A stretch of 64,000 nt of DNA from JANELJ01 sp024511395 (GCA_963681975.1 OY820613.1:1922001-1986000); one strand, 5' to 3'; shown: positions 55,575 through 64,000, numbered from the stretch's first letter. The notes: a model not told the origin generated them from the sequence alone. Numbers and translations: made by a program.

Positions 55575-57074
55575 AGTCTGCCCTGAATAAAACATAGTGC
55601 ATTGATTTATAAAGAAATATTTCTTGATTATGGGTGTTAAATTTGCAGTTTTTTGGTAAAATAAGCCTTATTACCTTGCAAATTTCCAGACCAGAATGAA
55701 GCCAGAGAAACAGCCAAAAATACCTCAGGAAGACCTGTTCAGGATGCGCCTTGAAAACATGCTGGACATAAACCATGAGTTGATTAAGTTATCAAAACAC
55801 ATAGATTGGGAAAGTCCTGATAAAGAATGGGGCGCTCTGTTTGTATCCACTAAAGGTGCTCCTGCCATACGCACTCGATTGATTGCAGGATTGCATTACC
55901 TGAAACACCTGCATGATTTATCGGATGAACAGGTAGTAAAAGGCTGGACAGAAAATCCGTACTGGCAGTATTTCTGTGGTGAAGAATACTTTCAGCATAA
56001 AATGCCTATACACCCTGTGACCATGACCAAATGGCGTAACCGGCTGGGTAAATCAGGCAGTGAAAAATTACTGATTGAAACCATTAAAGCCGGACTAAAG
56101 AGTAAAACCATAAAGCCTGGCAGTTTAAAGAAAGTCACGGTAGATACTACCGTACAGGAAAAGAACATCGCTTTTCCAACCGATTCAAAGCTCCTGAACA
56201 AAGCCAGAGAAAACCTGATTAAACTGTCCAAAGAGCACGGTATTAAACTGCGCCAGAACTATAATCGGGTTGGGCCGCAATATGTACTAATGGCCAGTCG
56301 TTATGCTCATGCAAAACAGTTTAAACGCATGAAGAAAATGAACAATAAACTGAAATCCCGTTTAGGTCGTGTTAAACGGGATATTGAACGACAACTGCCC
56401 AACTATTCTGTTGATATTCAGTCTCTGTTTGAAGTAGCTCTAAAACAGGCTCAGAAACTGATTGAGCAGGAGCAGCACAGTAAAAACAAGCTTTACAGTT
56501 TACATGCACCGGAAGTCGAGTGTATCAGTAAAGGCAAAGCTCATAAGCCTTATGAATTTGGAGTTAAAACCAGTATCGCGGTAACTAACAAGGAAGGCTT
56601 TGTTATTGGTGCTCAAAGTTGTCCGGGCAATCCTTATGATGGACATACCTTGCTGCCACAACTGGAACAGATAAAACAGTTTACAGCCGTACAACCGGAA
56701 CACTGCTTTGTTGACCGGGGTTATCGTGGACATGAAGTAAAAGACACTAAAGTTTTTATCTCAGGTCAGAAGCGAGGCGTTACCCGAAGTATTAAAAAGG
56801 CATTAAAACGGCGCAGTGCGATTGAGCCTGAAATTGGTCATATGAAAAACGATGGCCGTTTAGACCGCTGCTACCTCAAAGGTGCAGTCGGTGATGCCAT
56901 TAATGTGGTTATGGTAGCCGCTGGACATAACTTAAGAAAGATCCTCAATAAGCTCCGGCTTTTGTGGCTCAAAATTATTTCCGGTTTGATGGGGTCTTTT
57001 ATCAAACCGGGGCAATCAGCTGCTTTAAACCTGGCTTGATGTCAGGCTTAAAACGGTATTATTCAGGTTGAACT
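55575..57074 (+). mobile_element. IS5-like element copy 8 (complete)
   Basis: 1500 bp, 4-bp duplication ACAT (55571-55574, 57075-57078), inserted into the IS3-type fragment. Right-end variant as copies 7 and 9. Confidence 0.94.
55696..57039 (+). CDS. IS5-like transposase, 447 residues
   Basis: Full-length DDE transposase in frame with all catalytic acids. It differs from copies 7 and 9 by only a few residues (MKPEKQPK start, RENLIKLSK). Potentially active. Confidence 0.93.
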   Translation: MKPEKQPKIPQEDLFRMRLENMLDINHELIKLSKHIDWESPDKEWGALFVSTKGAPAIRTRLIAGLHYLKHLHDLSDEQVVKGWTENPYWQYFCGEEYFQHKMPIHPVTMTKWRNRLGKSGSEKLLIETIKAGLKSKTIKPGSLKKVTVDTTVQEKNIAFPTDSKLLNKARENLIKLSKEHGIKLRQNYNRVGPQYVLMASRYAHAKQFKRMKKMNNKLKSRLGRVKRDIERQLPNYSVDIQSLFEVALKQAQKLIEQEQHSKNKLYSLHAPEVECISKGKAHKPYEFGVKTSIAVTNKEGFVIGAQSCPGNPYDGHTLLPQLEQIKQFTAVQPEHCFVDRGYRGHEVKDTKVFISGQKRGVTRSIKKALKRRSAIEPEIGHMKNDGRLDRCYLKGAVGDAINVVMVAAGHNLRKILNKLRLLWLKIISGLMGSFIKPGQSAALNLA

Positions 57075-57352
57075 ACATAAGCCAGAAAGTGGTTGACCGG
57101 GCAAAGGCACAGGATATAAAACGACAATATATCCAGCCGGGTAATCCACAATAAAATGCTTATGTAGAGCGATTTAATCGAACGGTACGCCATGAATGGT
57201 TAAATCAGTTTTTATTTAATTCTATAGAGCATGCACAGGAAACAGTAACATGCTGGAAATGGAGTTATAATAATGAACGACCCCATACGGCTATCGGTGG
57301 AGTACCACCCAGGCAAAAATTGGTTTTAGCCTGTTAGAAAACAATTTAAACC

Positions 57353-57443
57353 GTCCTATCCACATACCCACAGGCCAGGCCTGTCAGTGAGATAAAACTG
57401 AAGGTCTCACCAACAGACAGACCTATGGATATGTGGATAAGAC
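57353..57443. repeat. ~91-bp inverted-repeat element with DnaA-box-like ends, copy B
   Basis: Ends GTCCTATCCACATACCCACA and, inverse, GTCTTATCCACATATCCATA, with core GAGATAAAACTGAAGGTCTC. It matches the inverse of copy A (43987-44080) at roughly three positions in four. One end has a perfect TTATCCACA box, the other CTATCCACA. It fills exactly the space between the IS3-type fragment and the stop codon of the phosphatase gene, so it may also serve as its terminator. Confidence 0.8.
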
Positions 57444-57965
57444 TTATACTAAACCTCTATATTTATGAATTGCTTTATAAATGGGGGGATTACCCTTTCT
57501 TTTAATTGTTTCCAGCAGGCCCTCACTGGCTTCATTGACCAGATTAAATACATTTTCAAATCCCTTGATACCACCATAATAGGGATCCGGTACTTCCTTT
57601 TGAGACGCCTGAGGGGCAAAATCAAGAAACAGAGACAGTTTATGCTGATGTTCTTCTGGACAGGCACTTTTCAGTTTATCCAGATTGTCCCAATCCATGG
57701 CCAGAATATAGTCATAATACTCAAAATCATTTTCATGAACCTTACGAGCACTAATATAAGACAAATCGACATTATATTTAAGCGCCGTTTCTGATGCCCT
57801 ACGATCTGGAGATTCACCCACATGATAAGCATGGGTACCTGCTGAATCAATTTCTATTTTATCATCCAGATTTTCAGCTTTAACCAGATGTTCAAAGACA
57901 CCATGTGCTGTGGGAGATCTACAGATATTTCCCATACACACAAATAAAATTTTCACCTTATTCAT
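57444..57965 (-). CDS. Low-molecular-weight protein-tyrosine phosphatase
   Basis: 173 residues with the start at 57965 (MNKVKILFVCMGNICRSPTA); the longer frame from 58016 adds 17 residues with no family similarity. Catalytic P-loop Cys10-x5-Arg16-Ser and general acid Asp in VPDPYYGG. It dephosphorylates phosphotyrosine proteins or small phosphoesters in the cytosol; bacterial members often act in polysaccharide export or stress. No kinase or export genes nearby. Intact. Confidence 0.92.
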   Translation of the reverse strand: MNKVKILFVCMGNICRSPTAHGVFEHLVKAENLDDKIEIDSAGTHAYHVGESPDRRASETALKYNVDLSYISARKVHENDFEYYDYILAMDWDNLDKLKSACPEEHQHKLSLFLDFAPQASQKEVPDPYYGGIKGFENVFNLVNEASEGLLETIKRKGNPPIYKAIHKYRGLV

Positions 57966-58125
57966 ATTGTTTTGATACTTACCGTTATTCTCTGTAGATA
58001 TTTTACCTTTCAACAACTTGTCGAGTATTTTTATCTAAATTATTTCCAAGATATATCTACTTTACGATGTTAAGATATACAATCACGAAGATATAAATTT
58101 ATTAAACTCTGATAAGGTGTACTGT

Positions 58126-58935
58126 TCAAGTCCAACCGGATACTTTTTTTAGAGAATTTTCATAGTTAATTGGTGACTGTTCACCATTTGCTGAATGTAG
58201 CCTTTCCAGGTTGTAATACCTCATGTAAGCTGCAACATCTTTCTTCATATGCTCACGAGTTGGCTGAGCAATTTTGAATATCCAATCATGCTTAAGACTA
58301 CCAAAAAAACGTTCAACCACAGCATTATCCCAACAAGCGCCTACATCCCCCATGCTGGCCCGTATTCCATAATGACTCAGTAACTTTCTATATCGCTTAC
58401 TGGTGTACTGTGAACCTCGATCACTATGAAAAACAAGCCCAAAAGGCGGCTGTCTTATGTTATAGGCCATTACCATTGCTTTACATATTAAGTCTGTCGT
58501 CATGCGTTTACTGATAGACCAGCCAGCAATACGACGTGAGTATAAATCCATTACAATAGCTAAATACATCCAACCTTCACCGGTTTTTAAATACGTAATG
58601 TCTCCGGCCCAAACCTGATTAGGAGCAACAGGATTAAAATTCTGATTGAGTAAATTATCCGCTACATCATCATTATGGTTTCTTTTAGTGGTTACTTTGT
58701 ATGCAATGCGTTGAGTAACTTTTAATTTCAATATTTTCATTAACTTACGTACTTTATAACGACCAGTTTCAATGCCTTCTTCACGTAATTTCTTCATCAT
58801 TTCACGGCTGCCTAAGCTATTACGGCTTTGCTTAAAGAGCGCTTTCATACGACGATGCAGGTGCAGTGTTTCTGCTGTAATCAACTGACCTGGTCGTTTC
58901 TTCCAGGCATAGTAAGCTGATGTGCTGACCCGCAT
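58126..58935 (-). CDS. IS3-family OrfB (DDE integrase), copy 2
   Basis: 269 residues from an internal ATG, nearly identical to the copy at 8.5-9.4 kb, with catalytic motifs GDITYLKT, FHSDRGSQY and VVERFFGSLK. The -1 frame coming from orfA hits a TGA shortly after the slip site, so no OrfAB fusion can be made from this copy. Confidence 0.9.
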   Translation of the reverse strand: MRVSTSAYYAWKKRPGQLITAETLHLHRRMKALFKQSRNSLGSREMMKKLREEGIETGRYKVRKLMKILKLKVTQRIAYKVTTKRNHNDDVADNLLNQNFNPVAPNQVWAGDITYLKTGEGWMYLAIVMDLYSRRIAGWSISKRMTTDLICKAMVMAYNIRQPPFGLVFHSDRGSQYTSKRYRKLLSHYGIRASMGDVGACWDNAVVERFFGSLKHDWIFKIAQPTREHMKKDVAAYMRYYNLERLHSANGEQSPINYENSLKKVSGWT

Positions 58936-58994
58936 TACCTGGCATAAAACAGTTACCGGATAATGTGATGATTCGTCTCTTATGAAATCAAATT

Positions 58995-59285
58995 TTACTT
59001 CATTTCTTTCTCAAAGAAGGCACTGGCCTTTTTTAAAATCTCTTTCTCCATACGTAAATTTTTAACTTCTTTACGTAAGCGCTTCAGCTCTTCACGTTCA
59101 TCAACTGACAACGACTTGCCTTCAGGTTGAGACCCTGTTTTACTCTTCCAGTGAGACAGTATATTGCTGGCTATACCCAGTGATTTAGCCGCTTCTGGCA
59201 CTGAATAACCCTGTTCAGGAACCAGTGCTACCGCTTCTTCTTTATATTCTTTAGAATATTGTTTGTATGTTCGTTTCTGTACCAT
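58995..59285 (-). CDS. IS3-family OrfA, copy 2
   Basis: 96 residues, HTH_Tnp_1 plus leucine zipper, differing from copy 1 at several sites (for example ALVPEQGYS, NILSHWKSKTGS). The A6G slip site is present at 59028-59034. Confidence 0.9.
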   Translation of the reverse strand: MVQKRTYKQYSKEYKEEAVALVPEQGYSVPEAAKSLGIASNILSHWKSKTGSQPEGKSLSVDEREELKRLRKEVKNLRMEKEILKKASAFFEKEMK

Positions 59286-60037
59286 TATGACACCTCAATA
59301 ATTAATTGTTATTATCTCTTATTAAAGTGTCCAGTTCTATTAGACCACAACACTTTGCCGGAGTGGAGCTTCATCCGGATGTCGTACCGGATCGAGTGAT
59401 GAGCAATATCTATGAACACCTCATCCGCCGCTTTGGTTCAGAAGTTAATGAGGGAGCCGAGGACTTTATGACCCCCCGTGACATCGTACACCTAGCGACC
59501 GCATTAATACTTGATCCAGACGATAAGTTGTTTGAAGAAAATCCAGGTTTGATCAGAACCCTGTATGATCCAACTTGTGGTACAGGCGGGTTTCTGACCG
59601 ATGCAATGAATCATGTGAGTGAGTACAGTAATCATTACAAAATCCCCCCTGTACTGGTGCCACATGGACAGGAGCTTGAACCAGAAACATATGCTGTTTG
59701 TGTTGCAGGTATGCTAATCCGGCGTTTAGAGTCTGATCCAGGTCGCGACCTATCTAAAAATATAAAAGGGGGAAGTAGCACCCTTTCCAATGATCAATTT
59801 TCCAATGAGCGATTTCATTACTGCCTGTCCAATCCTCCTTTTGGAAAAAAATGGGAAAAAGACAAAAATGCGGTAGAAGCGGAACACAAATTGGGGGCAT
59901 TGGGTCGATTTGCCCCCGGTTTACCGCGCATCAATGATGGCTCTATGCTTTTTCTGATGCACCTAGCCAGTAAACTTGAAACACCTGAAAATGGCGGTGG
60001 TCGTGCAGCTATTGTTTTATCGGGTTCCCCCTTATTT

Positions 60038-61537
60038 AGTTCAACCTGAATAATACCGTTTTAAGCCTGACATCAAGCCAGGTTTAAAGCAGCTGATTGC
60101 CCCGGTTTGATAAAAGACCCCATCAAACCGGAAATAATTTTGAGCCACAAAAGCCGGAGCTTATTGAGGATCTTTCTTAAGTTATGTCCAGCGGCTACCA
60201 TAACCACATTAATGGCATCACCGACTGCACCTTTGAGGTAGCAGCGGTCTAAACGGCCATCGTTTTTCATATGACCAATTTCAGGCTCAATCGCACTGCG
60301 CCGTTTTAATGCCTTTTTAATACTTCGGGTAACGCCTCGCTTCTGACCTGAGATAAAAACTTTAGTGTCTTTTACTTCATGTCCACGATAACCCCGGTCA
60401 ACAAAGCAGTGTTCCGGTTGTACGGCTGTAAACTGTTTTATCTGTTCCAGTTGTGGCAGCAAGGTATGTCCATCATAAGGATTGCCCGGACAACTTTGAG
60501 CACCAATAACAAAGCCTTCCTTGTTAGTTACCGCGATACTGGTTTTAACTCCAAATTCATAAGGCTTATGAGCTTTGCCTTTACTGATACACTCGACTTC
60601 CGGTGCATGTAAACTGTAAAGCTTGTTTTTACTGTGCTGCTCCTGCTCAATCAGTTTCTGAGCCTGTTTTAGAGCTACTTCAAACAGAGACTGAATATCA
60701 ACAGAATAGTTGGGCAGTTGTCGTTCAATATCCCGTTTAACACGACCTAAACGGGATTTCAGTTTATTGTTCATTTTCTTCATGCGTTTAAACTGTTTTG
60801 CATGAGCATAACGACTGGCCATTAGTACATATTGCGGCCCAACACGATTATAGTTCTGACGCAGTTTAATACCGTGCTCTTTGGACAGTTTAACCAGGTT
60901 TTCTCTGGCTTTGTTCAGGAGCTTTGAATCGGTTGGAAAAGCGATGTTCTTTTCCTGTACGGTAGTATCTACCGTGACTTTCTTTAAACTGCCGGGCTTT
61001 ATGGTTTTACTCTTTAGTCCGGCTTTAATGGTTTCAATCAGTAATTTTTCACTGCCTGATTTACCCGGCCGGTTACGCCATTTGGTCATGGTCACAGGGT
61101 GTATAGGCATTTTATGCTGAAAGTATTCTTCACCACAGAAATACTGCCAGTACGGATTTTCTGTCCAGCCTTTTACTACCTGTTCATCCGATAAATCATG
61201 CAGGTGTTTCAGGTAATGCAATCCTGCAATCAATCGAGTGCGTATGGCAGGAGCACCTTTAGTGGATACAAACAGAGCGCCCCATTCTTTATCAGGACTT
61301 TCCCAATCTATGTGTTTTGATAACTTAATCAACTCATGGTTTATGTCCAGCATGTTTTCAAGGCGCATCCTGAACAGGTCTTCCTGAGGTATTTTTGGCT
61401 GTTTCTTTGGCTTCATTCTGGTCTGGAAATTTGCAAGGTAATAAGGCTTATTTTACCAAAAACCTGCAAATTTAACACCCATAATCAAGAAATATTTCTT
61501 TATAAATCAATGCACTATGTTTTATTCAGGGCAGACT
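60038..61537 (-). mobile_element. IS5-like element copy 9 (complete)
   Basis: 1500 bp, 4-bp duplication ATTT (60034-60037, 61538-61541), inserted in hsdM against its direction. Virtually identical to copy 7. Confidence 0.95.
60073..61416 (-). CDS. IS5-like transposase, 447 residues
   Basis: Full-length DDE transposase (VTVDTTVQ, FVDRGYRG, AIEPEIGHMK). The protein reads the same as that of copy 7. Most likely part of the recently active set. Confidence 0.93.
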   Translation of the reverse strand: MKPKKQPKIPQEDLFRMRLENMLDINHELIKLSKHIDWESPDKEWGALFVSTKGAPAIRTRLIAGLHYLKHLHDLSDEQVVKGWTENPYWQYFCGEEYFQHKMPIHPVTMTKWRNRPGKSGSEKLLIETIKAGLKSKTIKPGSLKKVTVDTTVQEKNIAFPTDSKLLNKARENLVKLSKEHGIKLRQNYNRVGPQYVLMASRYAHAKQFKRMKKMNNKLKSRLGRVKRDIERQLPNYSVDIQSLFEVALKQAQKLIEQEQHSKNKLYSLHAPEVECISKGKAHKPYEFGVKTSIAVTNKEGFVIGAQSCPGNPYDGHTLLPQLEQIKQFTAVQPEHCFVDRGYRGHEVKDTKVFISGQKRGVTRSIKKALKRRSAIEPEIGHMKNDGRLDRCYLKGAVGDAINVVMVAAGHNLRKILNKLRLLWLKIISGLMGSFIKPGQSAALNLA

Positions 61538-62543
61538 ATTTAATGGTGGGGCTGGCTCTGGTGAATCTGAGATCCGTCGCTGGCTATTGGAAAACGACCT
61601 GGTTGAAGCGATTGTGGCGATGCCAACTGATATTTTCTTCAGGACGAATATTGCGACTTATCTTTGGATCCTTTCTAATAAAAAGGCTTCAAACCGTAAA
61701 GGAAAAGTTCAGCTTATTAATGCAACTGAGCTGTGGTCGCCAATTAAAAATGAAGGGAACAAGCGTAGAATTATTAACGATGATCATCGTCATCAGATCC
61801 TGGAGATTTATGCTGCCGCCGAAAATAGTGCACTGTCCAAAATGGTTGACTATCGAACATTTGGTTATCGCCGGATTAAAGTACTACGCCCTCTAAGAAT
61901 GGTGCTTGTACTGGATGAGGACACACTTATTCATCTTGAAGATGAGAAAGCCTGGAAGAAACTCTCCCCCGAACTTAAAGCATTTTGGCTGAAACAACTT
62001 GAGCCGTACAAAAACAGTGTTCAGAAATACCAGTGGGCAGAAACGTTTGTCAAAAACACTGCCAAAACGGATGGAGCCAAGATACTGAAAATCAAGCCAA
62101 ACAAAACCCTGATTAAAACCTTGGTTAATGTGTTTGGAGAAAAAGACCCTGAAGGTGAACCTGTTACAAATGCCAATGGTGATTTTGTGCCGGATACGGA
62201 ATTAACGGATTATGAGAATGTCCCTTATCTGGAAGATATCAGGGATTATTTTGCCCGTGAAGTCCTGCCTCATGTTCCAGATGCCTATATTGATGAGGGT
62301 TTTACGGATGATAAAGACAAGGAAACTGGACGAGTGGGCTATGAAATCAACTTTAATCGCTTTTTCTATCAATATCAGCCACCTCGAAAACTGGAAGATA
62401 TTGATGCAGAACTCAAAGCGGTAGAAGCTGATATTGCGGCGCTTTTGGCAGAAGTGGCTGAATAATGATCAGATACAAAGGGACTCAATGTAAAACAACT
62501 ACTGGAAAATCTTACCGGTTTTGTACTATAATGTTTATTAACA

Positions 62544-62585
62544 ACACCCCCCACGCCTCTCAACGATGCGCACCATGGGGGGTTA
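62544..62585. repeat. Hairpin with C6/G6 arms between hsdM and the Abi gene
   Basis: CACCCCCCACG and ATGGGGGGTT form an imperfect stem with an 18-nt loop, 80 bp past hsdM and just before the Abi_2 start at 62608. No U-run. It might lower read-through or translation of the Abi gene. Confidence 0.5.
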
Positions 62586-62607
62586 CTTATTTTGGGCAGG
62601 TGGTTTA

Positions 62608-63510
62608 GTGAAATACAACAAACCACACCTTTCAGTTGATGCGCAAATCCGGCAACTTCAACAACGTGGCATGCTCATTGATGATCACGCCCTGGCTTCT
62701 CACTACCTCCAGCACCTTAATTATTATCGCCTGGCCGGATACTGGTTGCCTTTTGAAGCCGATCATACCACCCACCAATTCAAACAAGACACCACTTTTG
62801 CACAAATCCTGAGCCTGTATGTCTTTGACCGACAGTTGCGATTACTGGTCATGGATGCCATTGAACGCATTGAAGTGTCAGTACGGACCCAATGGGCTTA
62901 TCAAATGTCGAACAAGTATGGTACCCACCCCCATCTTGAGCGGCGTTTGTTTAAGAAAAAGTGGTGGTATGCTGAAAACCTCCAGTCCCTTCAAAAAGAA
63001 ATCAGGCGTAGTAAGGAACCGTTTATTTATCATCTGAAATCCAAATACGATGAAGACCTGCCACCCATTTGGGCAACGGTGGAAATCATGACACTGGGTC
63101 AGTTATCCAAATGGATAGCCAATATGCGTCATGGGCAGGATCGCAATGCGATTGCCAGGCAGTATGATATGGATGAAATCAATCTGGTTTCTTTTCTGCA
63201 CCATTTAACCACTGTCAGAAATATTTGTGCTCATCATAGCCGGTTATGGAATCGGGAATTTACATTTACCTTTAAAATACCCAGAAAACGACCAGCAGAC
63301 TTATTGTCTGTATTTAATCTGCAAGCCAGCCGGAAAATTTACAATACCCTGGTCATGTCAGCCTGGTTAATGGACAAAGCCTGTCCTGAGAATCACTTTC
63401 GTCAACATCTGGTTGATTTATTGAAGCAACACTCAATTGATGAAAAAGCCATGGGCTTTCCAAAGCAATGGCGTGAACTGGATTTCTGGAAAACTGGAGA
63501 GACTGTATGA
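62608..63510 (+). CDS. Abi_2 (AbiD/AbiF-like) abortive-infection protein, HEPN-type
   Basis: 300 residues from a GTG start preceded by CAGGTGG; this gives the family-like opening KYNKPHLSVDAQIRQLQQRG. An ATG 14 codons earlier is possible but sits inside the hairpin and adds no conserved sequence. Family motifs: HYLQHLNYYRLAGYWLPFE, YVFDRQLRLLVMDAIERIEV, and the catalytic-type Arg204-x4-His209 in RNICAHHSRLWNREF, the R-x4-6-H pattern of HEPN RNases. Members of Abi_2 act in phage exclusion, probably by RNA cleavage (family knowledge). It sits between hsdM and hsdS and overlaps hsdS by ATGA, pointing to coupled expression. Intact. Confidence 0.9.
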   Translation: MKYNKPHLSVDAQIRQLQQRGMLIDDHALASHYLQHLNYYRLAGYWLPFEADHTTHQFKQDTTFAQILSLYVFDRQLRLLVMDAIERIEVSVRTQWAYQMSNKYGTHPHLERRLFKKKWWYAENLQSLQKEIRRSKEPFIYHLKSKYDEDLPPIWATVEIMTLGQLSKWIANMRHGQDRNAIARQYDMDEINLVSFLHHLTTVRNICAHHSRLWNREFTFTFKIPRKRPADLLSVFNLQASRKIYNTLVMSAWLMDKACPENHFRQHLVDLLKQHSIDEKAMGFPKQWRELDFWKTGETV

Positions 63511-64000
63511 GCCATTATAAACCGTATCCGGAATATAAAGAGTCAGGTATTGAGTGGATTGGGAAAGTGCCAGAGCATTGGAATCTAATACCTATCAAAA
63601 GGCTTACAAAATTAAATACGGTAAGAATGTCTGATACGACTGAGGGTATGACTTATATTGGTCTTGAAGATGTTGAGTCAGAATCAGGAAAATATTCACC
63701 GACTGATGGAAATTCCAGACAATCTGATTCTTCTACTGTGGGTGTGTTTTCAAAGGGGCAAGTTCTATATGGTAAATTGAGACCATATCTAAAGAAATCT
63801 ATTATTGCAGACTTTGACGGTGTTTGTTCTACTGAATTTCTTGTTCTGCAACCTGAAAGGGTTTTACCCGAGTTGCTTCATAGGTGGTTTCTGACTTCTG
63901 ATGTGACCCAACAAATAGAAGCAACATGTGAGGGTGCAAAAATGCCCAGAGCAGACTGGGAAAGTATTGGTAATATTTCAATGCCTTTACCACCCAAGCA
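63507..64000 (+). CDS. hsdS: HsdS: type I restriction-modification specificity subunit (partial at window end)
   Basis: First 164 residues. The start SHYKPYPEYKESGIEWIGKVPEHWN is typical of HsdS, followed by the first target-recognition domain (YIGLEDVESESGKY, FSKGQVLYGKLRPYLKK, CSTEFLVLQP). It recognises one half of the bipartite DNA site. GGAG precedes the ATG, which overlaps the Abi stop. Open to the window edge. Confidence 0.92.
   Translation, partial: MSHYKPYPEYKESGIEWIGKVPEHWNLIPIKRLTKLNTVRMSDTTEGMTYIGLEDVESESGKYSPTDGNSRQSDSSTVGVFSKGQVLYGKLRPYLKKSIIADFDGVCSTEFLVLQPERVLPELLHRWFLTSDVTQQIEATCEGAKMPRADWESIGNISMPLPPK

Larger units (their letters stand above)
55516..57337 (+). pseudogene. 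IS3-type OrfB C-terminal fragment, split by IS5-like copy 8
   Basis: Before the insertion: RIIEWRGKPKTIRCDNGPEY (55516-55574). After it (57075-57337): ISQKVVDRAKAQDIKRQYIQ then PGNPQ, an in-frame stop, and NAYVERFNRTVRHEWL with the catalytic Glu, ending ..KLVLAC. Removing the IS5-like copy and one ACAT joins the two parts exactly. A different IS3 subgroup from the copies at 8.1 and 58.1 kb. Confidence 0.82.
58118..59352 (-). mobile_element. IS3-family element, copy 2
   Basis: 1235 bp, same ends as copy 1 (TGTACTGTTCAAGTCCAACC and, inverse, TGTTGTGGTCTAATAGAAC). The flanks (..AGG and CTT..) show no duplication, and the right flank is the middle of hsdM, which lacks its 5' part. This suggests a deletion next to the element. 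Confidence 0.9.
59354..62465 (+). pseudogene. hsdM: HsdM: type I restriction-modification DNA methyltransferase, 5' lost and split by IS5-like copy 9
   Basis: Exon-like pieces 59354-60037 and 61542-62465. The first begins FAGVELHPDVVPDRVMSNIY, so roughly 140 N-terminal residues are gone; it has SAM motif DPTCGTGGFL and catalytic NPPFG. The second continues without loss: after removing IS5-like copy 9 and one ATTT, the frame reads SGSPLFNGGAGSGESEIRRW. The C-terminal region (VGYEINFNRFFYQYQPPRK, then a coil) looks normal and would contact HsdS. Methylates adenine in the HsdRMS complex when intact. hsdR is not in the window. With the start missing it cannot work as it stands, so any restriction partner would be risky; the host probably lacks active HsdR or has another copy. 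Confidence 0.88.

Noticed and set aside
8144..59352. Inversion of the 50 kb between the two IS3 copies, suggested by GTAC at one flank of each
   Set aside because: GTAC is part of the element's own end in both copies; copy 1 has a clean ATC duplication, which contradicts recombination through it.
62375..62626. Minus-strand open frame over the end of hsdM and the hairpin
   Set aside because: It is antisense to conserved coding sequence and crosses the C6/G6 hairpin; no start signal.
1..64000. Prophage or integrative element
   Set aside because: No integrase of the tyrosine or large serine type, no phage structural genes, and all six tRNAs are intact without attachment-site repeats that I can see.

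Overview
The window looks like chromosome from a gammaproteobacterium of fairly low G+C. The evidence is the conserved blocks tRNA(Pro-Arg-His-Leu)-tig-clpP-clpX-lon-hupB-tRNA(Val-Asp)-ppiD and smc-zipA-ligA, plus yejABEF and fabI. No species can be named. By my tally about 24 kb of the 64 kb is insertion sequence, intact or decayed, from at least nine families. That pattern fits a lineage under weak selection with recent IS expansion, such as a host-associated or bottlenecked bacterium; this is inference.

Layout. 1-0.65 kb: the end of an IS5-like element. 0.65-1.04 kb: hairpin-rich intergenic repeats. 1.04-6.73 kb (minus): yejA-yejB-yejE-yejF, an oligopeptide/microcin C-type ABC importer. 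6.85-7.66 kb: fabI. 7.7-15.2 kb: a dismantled two-component/c-di-GMP locus (REC fragment, hybrid kinase, HD-GYP output) broken up by IS3, IS256, IS5-like, IS982 and IS4 elements nested in one another. 15.2-20.7 kb: IS5-like, a cation:dicarboxylate/amino-acid symporter, ppiD, tRNA-Asp, tRNA-Val, hupB. 21-32.6 kb: lon, clpX, clpP and tig, all intact, with an IS or IS remnant in the hupB/lon, lon/clpX and clpX/clpP gaps. 32.85-33.4 kb: four tRNAs. 33.7-34.5 kb: folD. 36.2-39.5 kb: a broken GIDE-like gene, a broken lemA, ribA and an HDOD gene. 39.5-44 kb: IS5-like, an IS630 scrap, a complete IS66 and an IS481-like scrap. 44-51.6 kb: a broken secreted-protein gene, ligA, zipA, smc. 51.7-53.7 kb: queF, a decayed FGGY kinase, cysZ. 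53.8-59.35 kb: degraded IS21, an IS3-type scrap split by an IS5-like copy, a low-molecular-weight phosphatase gene, and a second IS3. 59.35-64 kb: a type I restriction-modification locus, hsdM (5' end lost and split by an IS5-like copy), an Abi_2 gene and the start of hsdS.

How it fits together. Core proteostasis, replication and cell-division genes are full length. Signalling, accessory-metabolism and defence genes carry frameshifts, deletions or IS insertions. The dominant mobile element is a 1500-bp IS5-like transposon present nine times (five with a full-length 447-codon gene), with 4-bp target duplications usually of the form ANNT. Several insertions are exact enough that the interrupted gene can be rejoined on paper (hsdM, the HD-GYP gene, an older transposase).

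Most notable observations: (i) a ~90-bp imperfect inverted-repeat element, two copies, whose ends carry DnaA-box-like TTATNCACA sequences; (ii) hsdM-Abi_2-hsdS with the Abi gene overlapping hsdS by ATGA; (iii) IS elements tolerated in three of the gaps of the tig-to-hupB block; (iv) a ~110-bp G/C-run palindromic repeat inserted in frame in the leader region of a secreted-protein gene.
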